A stretch of 8,912 bases of DNA, taken from positions 1-8,912 of the forward strand of contig JBDRKQ010000166.1 in assembly GCA_043813895.1 (NCBI GenBank), given 5' to 3'. The DNA comes from CAZTAR01 sp043813895. GTDB lineage: Bacteria > Planctomycetota > Phycisphaerae > UBA1845 > UTPLA1. Below, piece by piece: positions 1 to 5,746 of this stretch (positions are counted from its first letter, which is position 1; each line of letters opens with the position of its first letter). The position numbers and the translations under genes were made by a program. The notes under the pieces are model-generated. The model saw nothing but the letters and a program-made list of their open reading frames with translations, was not told the DNA's origin and did no database searches.

Positions 1-73
1 TAGCGGGGGCAGGACTCGAACCTGCGACCTCCGGGTTATGAGCCCGACGAGCTGCCAACTGCTCTACCCCGCA
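1..73 (-). tRNA. Initiator tRNA-Met (anticodon CAT)
   Basis: Read on the minus strand this folds as a complete 73-base cloverleaf, with the anticodon CAT at window positions 40-38 (tRNA positions 34-36). Three features mark it as the initiator and not an elongator or tRNA-Ile2. Position 1 (T) and position 72 (T) do not pair, so the acceptor stem starts at G2-C71. Three consecutive G-C pairs close the anticodon stem (GGG/CCC flanking CTCATAA). The D-stem has a purine-pyrimidine A11-T24 pair. The T-arm has the usual TTCGAGT loop. The 3' CCA, if encoded, lies outside the window. Most bacterial initiators have C1 against A72; the T-T combination here is less usual but keeps the mismatch read by the formylase. 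Confidence 0.96.
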
Positions 74-87
74 ACAATTCTATGGTA

Positions 88-116
88 ACACTACGTCAGG
101 TTAGCGAGGCTGTCAA
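88..116 (-). promoter_or_regulatory. Sigma70-type promoter of the tRNA
   Basis: On the minus strand there is a perfect -35 hexamer TTGACA (116-111), a 17-base spacer (110-94) and a weak -10 hexamer TAGTGT (93-88). The tRNA begins 14 bases after the -10, so the expected start leaves a short leader of about 7 bases. The match of -35, spacing and position to the tRNA supports the call; the -10 matches consensus at only three positions. Confidence 0.65.
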
Positions 117-578
117 GGCCTTTTCGGGTCGGGCGGGTGAGGTGTTGCGTTCGGCGTCGTCATCGCCCTGGGAGCGACCGCCACGTCCGGCGCCGCCACC
201 GGCTGCTAACCCATCTATGAAGCAGCCTTTGGCAAGCCGCCGGTGCAAGAAAGGTGGAGGAGAAATCTCCGCACGTTCCCTCTCGCCGTCGGCGCCGGTC
301 GATCTGTCCCATCTCAGCCATCACCTCGCGATTCGGGGGTGTGCCTTCTCCCCCACATTCCCTTGAGCCCGAGGTGGAGGGAGATCCCATGCGTTGGATG
401 GGTACTCCCTTCGGAATATCGAGCGGGGGCCAACGGGACGCGGTACGCTCAACCATCTATTCGGGATCGTTCGGCTGTGCGGACGTCGCCATGAAGAAGA
501 CATACGATGGACGCCACCATTCAAGTCATTACTCCGGCCATGCAAGGTTGAACTTGTCAGTAGTCCGGCATCCCTCCC
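117..578. other. Gene-free stretch, nothing recognised
   Basis: About 460 bases between the tRNA promoter and the first insertion-sequence remnant. Several short overlapping open frames exist on both strands, but their translations are rich in Arg, Ser and Pro, start without a convincing ribosome binding site, and show no motif I recognise. A short plus-strand frame ending at about 210 translates as an Ala/Gly/Val-rich hydrophobic stretch, but a stop codon lies just before it and it has no start. The region may be further decayed mobile DNA; I see no terminator or RNA gene in it. Confidence 0.5.
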
Positions 579-642
579 TGTCAAGCAAAGTGGCCCTGTT
601 GATAGTCCATCAAATAGTGGCCCACTTATTGGCCGTTGAATA
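579..642. mobile_element. Probable IS terminus remnant (IS21-like, repeated end motifs)
   Basis: Begins with TGTCAAGCAAAGTGGCCC (579-596). The core AGTGGCCC recurs at 616-623, 27 bases later, each copy preceded by a TCAA-type motif; a third degenerate TTGAATAG follows at about 635 and stops where the next remnant begins. A TG-starting end with several spaced copies of a related motif is the terminal architecture of IS21-family elements. No istA or istB coding sequence is present, so this would be an orphan end. The family assignment comes from memory of end sequences and is tentative; the repeated motif itself is directly visible. Confidence 0.4.
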
Positions 643-652
643 GAGAAGTAAC

Positions 653-960
653 TCACAGTATGAGTCTCGCATGTGCAACGGAGGATCGCAACAGCGTCTC
701 GTTCGATTCAGTCCGCTCAATCGAGTCGATGACCTCGCAGGCGAGTTCGAGGATATCGCCCGGAATGTAGTTCGCCAGATCGGCATACTTCGTGTGGCCC
801 CACACCTGTTCGACCGGGTTGAGCTCCGGGGCGTACGGCGGCAGCCATTCGACGCCCATGCGACGGCCATCCCGGGCAACCAGCCGATGGCCTCTTTGTT
901 CCGCGCGCGGGCTCGACGTTCGGGCTTCTGACAGCTCCAGTCCATCCTTCTCAGAAGGAT
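653..960 (-). pseudogene. IS630-family transposase remnant, internally deleted
   Basis: Two parts of an IS630-type DDE transposase are joined in different reading frames. The upstream part (about 957-888, minus) reads LLRRMDWSCQKPERRAR followed by a charged run; this is the end of the N-terminal HTH region of the family. The downstream part (about 892-653) starts at GHR and contains VEWLPPYAPELNPVEQVWGH, which holds the third catalytic acidic residue (Glu of NPVE) and the typical C-terminal helix, ending at a stop codon at 655-653. Everything between, including both catalytic Asp residues, is missing. Intact family members are roughly 330-370 residues, so well under half remains. It cannot be active. 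The fragment abuts an IS110 fragment upstream. Confidence 0.85.
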
Positions 961-962
961 AT

Positions 963-1052
963 CTAATCAAAGGTCACTAGGATCTGGCGGGCTTGGTTCA
1001 CAAAGCAAGCCTCGGCGGTCTTCTTGTGGAGGTCGACGCCGATGAAGTTCAT
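963..1052 (-). pseudogene. IS110-family transposase, N-terminal remnant
   Basis: A 29-codon frame starts MNFIGVDLHKKTAEACF and ends at a TAG shortly before the IS630 remnant. The start is the hallmark of IS110-family (DEDD) recombinases: a short beta strand carrying the first catalytic Asp in GVDLHKK. An AAGGAG ribosome binding site lies 7 bases before the ATG, so the original start is preserved, while the rest of the roughly 300-400 residue protein is gone. Sequence resembling the family continues to about 970. The loss point falls inside the IS630 coding sequence and not at an IS end, which points to deletion or recombination between two elements. Confidence 0.85.
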
Positions 1053-1132
1053 GGGAGGCTCCTTGTGTGGAGACAGTGGTCCAGGACAACCAATCACGGT
1101 TCACGACGAACCCCTGGGCGCCCGCACACCAA

Positions 1133-1218
1133 GGGCGACCTTCGCTTCATAGTTTCGACTCTCAAGACCACCGAGTCCGCTGGAACAGCGGTGAGAAGCC
1201 CTGAAGCGGGGCACGCCC
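1133..1218 (-). ncRNA. Structured element upstream of IS110 start, possible bridge-RNA remnant
   Basis: Nested inverted repeats form one long imperfect hairpin. The arms are GGGCG (1133-1137) with CGCCC (1214-1218), CGCTTCA (1143-1149) with TGAAGCG (1202-1208), TCTCA (1160-1164) with TGAGA (1192-1196), and CCGCTG (1177-1182) with CAGCGG (1186-1191) around a 3-base loop. It lies about 80 bases upstream of the IS110-type ATG, read on the minus strand. Known IS110-group elements transcribe their bridge RNA from exactly this non-coding left end. The pairing is seen directly; the identity as bridge RNA is inferred from position, and I cannot identify target- or donor-binding loops. Confidence 0.35.
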
Positions 1219-1314
1219 CCCTCTCCTGCGAGAATGGCCTCCTGGGACCGATAGTCTCCGGGGACACTACTGAGCGACCGCTCCCCGCGAGACCGCGAAT
1301 CGTCAGCTGGGCGG

Positions 1315-1331
1315 AGCAGTCGCAAACTGCT
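1315..1331. repeat. Inverted repeat, 6-bp stem
   Basis: AGCAGT (1315-1320), loop CGCAA, ACTGCT (1326-1331). It is a perfect short stem within the gene-free, structure-rich region, of unknown role; a stem of this size can also occur by chance. Confidence 0.4.
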
Positions 1332-1402
1332 GTCGCGTTTGACGACCTCAGTCGGCCGTCCCGGTGGCTGCAGGTTGGGCGCGGCCTGTCCGGAGCTGTG
1401 TT

Positions 1403-1420
1403 GCGGTGGCAGCCCACCGC
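1403..1420. repeat. Perfect 7-bp GC-rich hairpin
   Basis: GCGGTGG (1403-1409), loop CAGC, CCACCGC (1414-1420). It is the strongest uninterrupted stem in the region upstream of the kinase. No T-run follows on either strand, so it is not a classical intrinsic terminator. It may belong to a decayed mobile element or to a structured transcript; the sequence does not decide. Confidence 0.5.
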
Positions 1421-1618
1421 GGGATAATGGCGTTCCAGAGCCGATAGGTCTTGCGGGGGGTTGCGGCCTTCGCCGGGCCAGGTCGCGCCAGAAGGTACGC
1501 CGCGCCTGAGGCCCGTTCAGGGCGAGCGCACCCCTCGCGAAACTCTGCCCCGCGCCGTACTCCGTGTGCGGGTACACCGACGACGCCCGCTCCGGCATGT
1601 GAGCCGGCGCGCAGGGCG

Positions 1619-1631
1619 GTGTCGTTGACAC
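1619..1631 (+). promoter_or_regulatory. Inverted repeat containing TTGACA, upstream of kinase
   Basis: GTGTC (1619-1623), GTT, GACAC (1627-1631), overlapping a perfect -35-like TTGACA at 1625-1630. It lies about 60 bases before the kinase ATG, a sensible place for a promoter with an operator over the -35. The candidate -10 at a 17-base spacing (GCTTGT) is poor, so this is only a candidate site. Confidence 0.25.
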
Positions 1632-1689
1632 ACGGCTCCGATGTCCCGCTTGTGCCCACGTCGGATCAAACAATGAGGAGGCCGGTTTC

Positions 1690-4600
1690 ATGGCCAAGAA
1701 GAAGACGAGGAGCCGCTCGGCGGTCGACGCTGCGCGCGAGGGGGAAACCGGCGTGAAGAAGACGCCGTCCGGAGACAGCCAGCAGGCAGAGCTTGCTTTG
1801 TGCGAAGGTAAACGGCACTACCGGCTGATCTTCGAGCACAACCTGGCCGGGATTTACCGAACGACACCGGATGGCGCCATCCTGGACTGCAATGAAGCGA
1901 TGGCCAGGATGTTCGGGTACGCATCGCGCGCAGAGTTGATGTCCGCTCGTGCGCCGGATCTGTATTGCGAATCGGCGGACCGCACCGCCTTCATCGATCG
2001 GCTGCGCAAAGACGGCGTTCTGACAAACTTCGAGTTGCGCATGCGGCGAAGAGACGGCTCGGCAATCGATATCCTGGAAAACGCGCAGCTCATCCCCAAC
2101 GAAAACGACACGCCGTCGATGATTGTGGGAACCATACTCGACATCACCGAGCGCAAGCGGGCGGAAGAAGAGCGCGACGCCATTCTGGAGCTGTCAGGCG
2201 ACCTCATCTGCATTGCTGGAATCGACGGGTACTTCAAGTATGTCAACCCGGCGTGGGAACGCATGCTCGGCTACACGACGCAGGAGCTACTCGCCCGGCC
2301 GTTTCTGGATTTCATCCATCCCGACGACCGCGCCAAGAACGACGCCGAAGTCGAGAAACTCAATCGCGGCGAGCGAACGGTCGGGTTTGAGAACCGTTAC
2401 ATCGCCCAGGACGGTTCCATCCACACGGTGTCGTGGACGGCAACGCCGGCGCCCGGTGCAGGTCTGCTCTACTGCATGGGGCGCGACATCACCGAGCGCA
2501 GGCGGGCGGAAGACGCGCTGCGCGAAAGCGAGGCCACTCTCAAAGCGGCCATGGACAACTCCCGGGTGGGGATCGCGATTGCCGACGCGCCGGATGGCCG
2601 GATGCGTTATGTGAACGACGCGGCATTGCGTTTCGGTGGCAATAGCAGGCCGGAATCGTTCGATGATGTTGCTATCAGTGAATACGGCGACACTTGGCCG
2701 ATCTTTCATCTGGATGGCTCGGCCTATCAAAACGACGAAGTTCCTCTTGCTCGAGCCATCCTGCGCGGCGAAACGTGCGGCGAGGAGTTCGTCCTGCGGC
2801 GTGCGGACGGAGAGGAGCGCATCGTCTGGGCCGAGGCCACACCGATCAAGGACGCAAAAGGCAATGTGGTCCGGGCGGTTGTCGTGAGCTTGGATGTCAC
2901 CGACCGCGTGCGCGCGGCGGAGGCGTTACGCAAGAGCGAGGAGCGGCTCAGTCTGGCACTCGCCGCCGGCCAGATGGGCGCGTGGGATTGGGATATCGGA
3001 TCTGGGCGAATCACGTGGTCCGAGAAACACGCGCGGCTTTGGGGGATGCAGGCCGAGGAGTTCGACGGGACTTATGAGGCGTTCGAAGCGCGCGTGCACC
3101 CGGATGACCGCGCCGGCGTCGCCGGGGCGGTCGAACAGGCTCGGGTCGGCCACACAGCATACGTTTGCGAGTTCCGTGTGATCTGGCCGGACGGCACGCA
3201 ACGGTGGATCCGCGGCAGCGGGGATTTCGAGTACGACGACGGTCAACCCGTGCGGATGCTTGGCGTCGTGCAGGATATCACCGAACGCAAGCAGACAGAG
3301 GAGGACCTGAGGCGTGAGCGGGATTTCGCCGAGAGTCTAATCGAGACAGCCCAGGCCATCGTCTTGGTCCTTGATCCGCAGGGGCGAATCGTCCGGTTCA
3401 ACCCCTACATGGAGCGGTTGTCCGGATACCGGCTGGCCGACGTGGAGGGCAAGGACTGGTTCGACACCTTCCTGCCCGAGCGCGATCGGGATCGGATTCG
3501 CGACCTGTTCTCAAGGGCGGTGGGCGGCGTTCCGACGCTCGGCAATGTCAACCCGATTGTCACTAAGGATGGGCAGGAGCGACTGATCGAATGGTACGAC
3601 AAGACGCTCAAGGACGCCCAAGGCAAGGTGACGGGTGTGGTTTCCGTCGGGCAGGACATCACCGATCGCAAGCAGGCTGAGGATGCGTTGACCGAGAGTG
3701 AGGAGCGTTACCGGTCGCTGGTGGAGAATATCAACCTGGGGATCACGCTGATCAACGCAGACTATGAGATCGTCATGACGAACTCATTCCACGGCGCGGC
3801 ATTCGGCCGGCCGCTCTGCGACTTCGTCGGCAAGAAGTGCTATGCGGAGTTCGAGAAGCGTGAGGCAGTGTGTCCGCATTGCCCGGGTGCTCGGGCCATG
3901 GCAATCGGGGAGCCGGCTGAGGCCGAGAGCGTGGGCATCCGCGACGATGGCAGCCGCTTTCCGGTTCGAATCCAGGCGTTCCCCGTGATCGGCCCGGACG
4001 GCGTGACATCCGGCTTCATCGAGGTCGTCGAAGACATCACTGAGCGCAAGCAGGCGCAGGCGGAGCTTGAAAAGCTGCACGAGGAACTGGTGCGGTCATC
4101 CCGGTTGGCGGGGATGTCGGAGGTGGCGACCGGCGTTCTGCACAACGTCGGCAACGTGCTCAATAGTGTCAACGTGTCGGCCGGCCTGGTACACGAGAAG
4201 ATCCGGGGGTCCAGAGTTCCGGGCTTGGCCAAGGCGACGGCGCTGATGTCCGAGCACGCGAACGACCTGGGGACTTTCATCACGCAGGACGAACGCGGCA
4301 AACAGTTGCCTGGATACTTGACCAAGCTCGCCGAGTACCTCGCCGAGGAACAGACCGACGTGCTGGGCGAACTCAGGCACTTGGCTGAGAACATCGATCA
4401 CATCAAAAACATCGTCAGCATGCAGCAGTCCCTGAGCGGGGTGTCAGGAGTTACGGGGCCGGTGCGGATCGGCAACCTGCTGGACGACCTGTTGAAGATG
4501 GATGCCTCTTCGCTCGACCACCGCGGCATCAAGGTGGTACGCGAGTACGACGAACTCCCCGTGGTCACCGTTGATAAGCACAAGCTGATGCAAATCCTGG

Positions 4601-4938
4601 TAAACCTGCTGAAAAACGCCAAGGAGGCGCTGACCGAAGACCAGGGACCGGACAAGCGGCTGACGTTGCGGCTGAGGGCGCTCGACGAGGACCGCGTTCG
4701 AGTCGAGGTAGCCGATAACGCCATGGGGATATCACCGGAGAATCTGAAAAGGATCTTCGAGTACGGGTTTACGACGAAAGAGAATGGGCACGGTTTCGGC
4801 CTGCACGGCAGCGCGCTGGCGGCGAAGGAACTAGGGGGGTCGTTGACGGTCTGTAGCGACGGCCAGGGCCAGGGGGCGACGTTTACGCTCGAACTGCCCT
4901 TGCAGATGACGGAGAAGAGCGATGTGCAGGTCGCGTAG
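1690..4938 (+). CDS. Cytoplasmic multi-PAS sensor histidine kinase
   Basis: A 1082-residue soluble kinase, with no membrane segment or signal peptide. The ATG is preceded by GAGGAGG (1675-1681) at good spacing. Six PAS domains follow in tandem (roughly 43-157, 162-272, 280-408, 415-535, 543-662 and 670-788), each closed by the PAC-to-helix motif D-[IV]-T-[ED]-R at residues 151, 266, 402, 529, 656 and 782, which feeds a charged signalling helix. PAS6 has Cys717, Cys728 and Cys731. The phosphoacceptor is probably His818 in GVLHNVGNVLN. The ATPase domain shows the N-box (NLLKNA, Asn972/Asn976), G1 as D1009-NAMG, the F-box region FEYGFTTK and G2 GHGFGLHG (1033-1040). It would autophosphorylate in response to several internal cues and pass phosphate to a response regulator. 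The next gene is the truncated remains of such a regulator, so the present partner must be elsewhere. Odd points are Asn in place of the acidic residue after the His, and Ala in the G1 DNGxG motif. Confidence 0.95.
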   Translation: MAKKKTRSRSAVDAAREGETGVKKTPSGDSQQAELALCEGKRHYRLIFEHNLAGIYRTTPDGAILDCNEAMARMFGYASRAELMSARAPDLYCESADRTAFIDRLRKDGVLTNFELRMRRRDGSAIDILENAQLIPNENDTPSMIVGTILDITERKRAEEERDAILELSGDLICIAGIDGYFKYVNPAWERMLGYTTQELLARPFLDFIHPDDRAKNDAEVEKLNRGERTVGFENRYIAQDGSIHTVSWTATPAPGAGLLYCMGRDITERRRAEDALRESEATLKAAMDNSRVGIAIADAPDGRMRYVNDAALRFGGNSRPESFDDVAISEYGDTWPIFHLDGSAYQNDEVPLARAILRGETCGEEFVLRRADGEERIVWAEATPIKDAKGNVVRAVVVSLDVTDRVRAAEALRKSEERLSLALAAGQMGAWDWDIGSGRITWSEKHARLWGMQAEEFDGTYEAFEARVHPDDRAGVAGAVEQARVGHTAYVCEFRVIWPDGTQRWIRGSGDFEYDDGQPVRMLGVVQDITERKQTEEDLRRERDFAESLIETAQAIVLVLDPQGRIVRFNPYMERLSGYRLADVEGKDWFDTFLPERDRDRIRDLFSRAVGGVPTLGNVNPIVTKDGQERLIEWYDKTLKDAQGKVTGVVSVGQDITDRKQAEDALTESEERYRSLVENINLGITLINADYEIVMTNSFHGAAFGRPLCDFVGKKCYAEFEKREAVCPHCPGARAMAIGEPAEAESVGIRDDGSRFPVRIQAFPVIGPDGVTSGFIEVVEDITERKQAQAELEKLHEELVRSSRLAGMSEVATGVLHNVGNVLNSVNVSAGLVHEKIRGSRVPGLAKATALMSEHANDLGTFITQDERGKQLPGYLTKLAEYLAEEQTDVLGELRHLAENIDHIKNIVSMQQSLSGVSGVTGPVRIGNLLDDLLKMDASSLDHRGIKVVREYDELPVVTVDKHKLMQILVNLLKNAKEALTEDQGPDKRLTLRLRALDEDRVRVEVADNAMGISPENLKRIFEYGFTTKENGHGFGLHGSALAAKELGGSLTVCSDGQGQGATFTLELPLQMTEKSDVQVA

Positions 4939-5074
4939 TGACAAGAACCGGCGGATTCTAGTGATCGACGACAGCCGTACGATCCACGATGACGTCCGGG
5001 ATGTCTTCGGAGCGAAGCAGGCCCATGCGGTTGGCCGCCTGCGCCGCGCGGACGAGCGATTCGTGTTGAAGTAG
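4922..5074 (+). pseudogene. Response regulator, truncated after receiver start
   Basis: A 50-codon frame begins inside the last codons of the kinase gene (17-base overlap) with GGAG 7 bases before its ATG. After a short basic leader it reads RRILVIDDSRTIHDDVRDV, the first beta strand and helix of a receiver (REC) domain with the acidic pair Asp16-Asp17. After about residue 28 the receiver pattern is lost: no phosphoacceptor Asp strand, no conserved Thr/Ser or Lys, and a stop at codon 51. A receiver needs about 115-120 residues, so it cannot act as a phosphoacceptor. Position, overlap and sequence show it was the kinase's co-translated partner, later cut by deletion or replacement. The sequence after the break is not recognisable as the rest of a regulator. 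Confidence 0.8.
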
Positions 5075-5327
5075 AGCGCGAACACACTCAAACTCCCACC
5101 GAGCCCGCCATTCCAGCGTAGAACAGATTCGCTCCCGTCCACGATGCCGGCGCTCTCGCCGTGACAGCGCTGCCGCCATTCGAATGACTGCGTCCTCTAA
5201 TCTCGCCCAGGCGGTGCGATCAGCGTTGCCTGGTAGTTCAGGCCACTCGCCACGTTAATCGCCTCCACGGATCAGCCGATCCTCCCTGTGTTCAACTGAC
5301 TTCCGCTCTATTGGTCCAAGCTGGGCT
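5075..5327. other. Gene-free gap after the truncated regulator
   Basis: About 250 bases with no gene I can support. A minus-strand frame (5179-4958) has an AAxxANRMGL stretch slightly resembling a Fis-type HTH, but part of it is the antisense of the receiver start and nothing else supports it. The gap must contain the promoter of the downstream HTH gene, but no clear -35/-10 pair stands out. No terminator hairpin with a T-run is visible. Confidence 0.45.
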
Positions 5328-5339
5328 GTGGGAGGACTT

Positions 5340-5618
5340 ATGGTGACGACACCGGACGTATTGACCGTCGGCGAGGTGGCGGCGTTCATGCGGGTCTCAC
5401 GGGAAACGGTCTACCGTCTGGCCGCGCGCGGTGAACTCCCGGGGTGCAAGATCGGCCGCATCTGGCGGTTTCCGAAAAGTGCCATTCAGAAATACGTGGA
5501 AGGGGATTCGGTAGTTGTACATGCCGGCCGCGTGGCACAGGACGGGGATCCCAGCGCTGCGGACAGTGGCAACAACGAGAAAAGGCTGCCGGTTTTAACA
5601 GGAGCACCGGAGCCATGA
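5340..5618 (+). CDS. Small excisionase/MerR-type HTH DNA-binding protein
   Basis: A 92-residue protein. Residues 8-53 form a complete HTH_17 (excisionase-type, winged-helix MerR-like) domain: LTVGEVAAFMRVSRETVYRL gives the two helices with VSRETVYRL as recognition helix, then a wing with GELPGCKIGRIWRF and the closing KSAIQKYV. Residues 54-92 are a polar, probably disordered tail. GGAGGA at 5331-5336 sets the start at ATG 5340; GTG 5343 has better spacing and is an alternative, while the longer GTG at 5328 lies upstream of the ribosome binding site. Despite the family name, no integrase or phage gene is nearby. Its place just ahead of a binding protein and a membrane sensor suggests a local transcriptional regulator. 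Its stop overlaps an ATG (ATGA, 5615-5618) that is in frame with the next gene. Confidence 0.85.
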   Translation: MVTTPDVLTVGEVAAFMRVSRETVYRLAARGELPGCKIGRIWRFPKSAIQKYVEGDSVVVHAGRVAQDGDPSAADSGNNEKRLPVLTGAPEP

Positions 5619-5746
5619 ACGCAGTCGGGTGTTCTGGAGCTTATGGCGATGCTTTTACGGAGAGACCACAGCTTGATTGTGCCGCGTGGGCCCACAATCC
5701 GGTAGCCAGGAACTCGACATTGCACAAGAGGTTAAGGAGTCCAATC

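Larger units (their letters stand above)
1061..1689. other. Gene-free, hairpin-rich leader region
   Basis: About 630 bases between the IS110 start and the kinase gene. Long frames exist on the minus strand (up to 198 codons), but their protein is Arg/Pro/Ser/Gly-rich without motifs and they owe their length to high GC. What is visible instead is secondary structure: inverted repeats at 1133-1218, 1315-1331, 1403-1420, 1592-1607 and 1619-1631. The part next to 1053 is probably left-end sequence of the IS110 element; the part next to 1690 is the kinase leader. None of the hairpins is followed by a T-run, so I call none a terminator. Confidence 0.5.

Noticed and set aside
160..456. 98-codon minus-strand frame near the tRNA
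   Set aside because: Compositionally a random GC-rich translation with no recognisable motif and competing frames on both strands.
944..960. Perfect palindrome ATCCTTCT-C-AGAAGGAT at the IS junction
   Set aside because: It coincides with the codons for LLRR in the IS630 remnant, so it is probably a coding coincidence and not a site.
1101..1697. 198-codon minus-strand frame upstream of the kinase
   Set aside because: Its protein is Arg/Pro/Ser-rich without motifs, it has no good ribosome binding site, and it overlaps the kinase start. Length is explained by high GC.
3840..5087. Long minus-strand frames (184 and 229 codons) under the kinase gene
   Set aside because: They are antisense shadows of the strongly conserved kinase ATPase and PAS coding sequence and are Ser/Arg-rich.
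4958..5179. Minus-strand frame with a possible Fis-like HTH end (AAQAANRMGL)
   Set aside because: Half of it is the antisense of the receiver start, the HTH likeness is weak, and no activator domain is present.
5340..5618. HTH protein as a true phage or ICE excisionase
   Set aside because: No integrase, attachment site or phage gene is nearby; this domain is common in ordinary small regulators.
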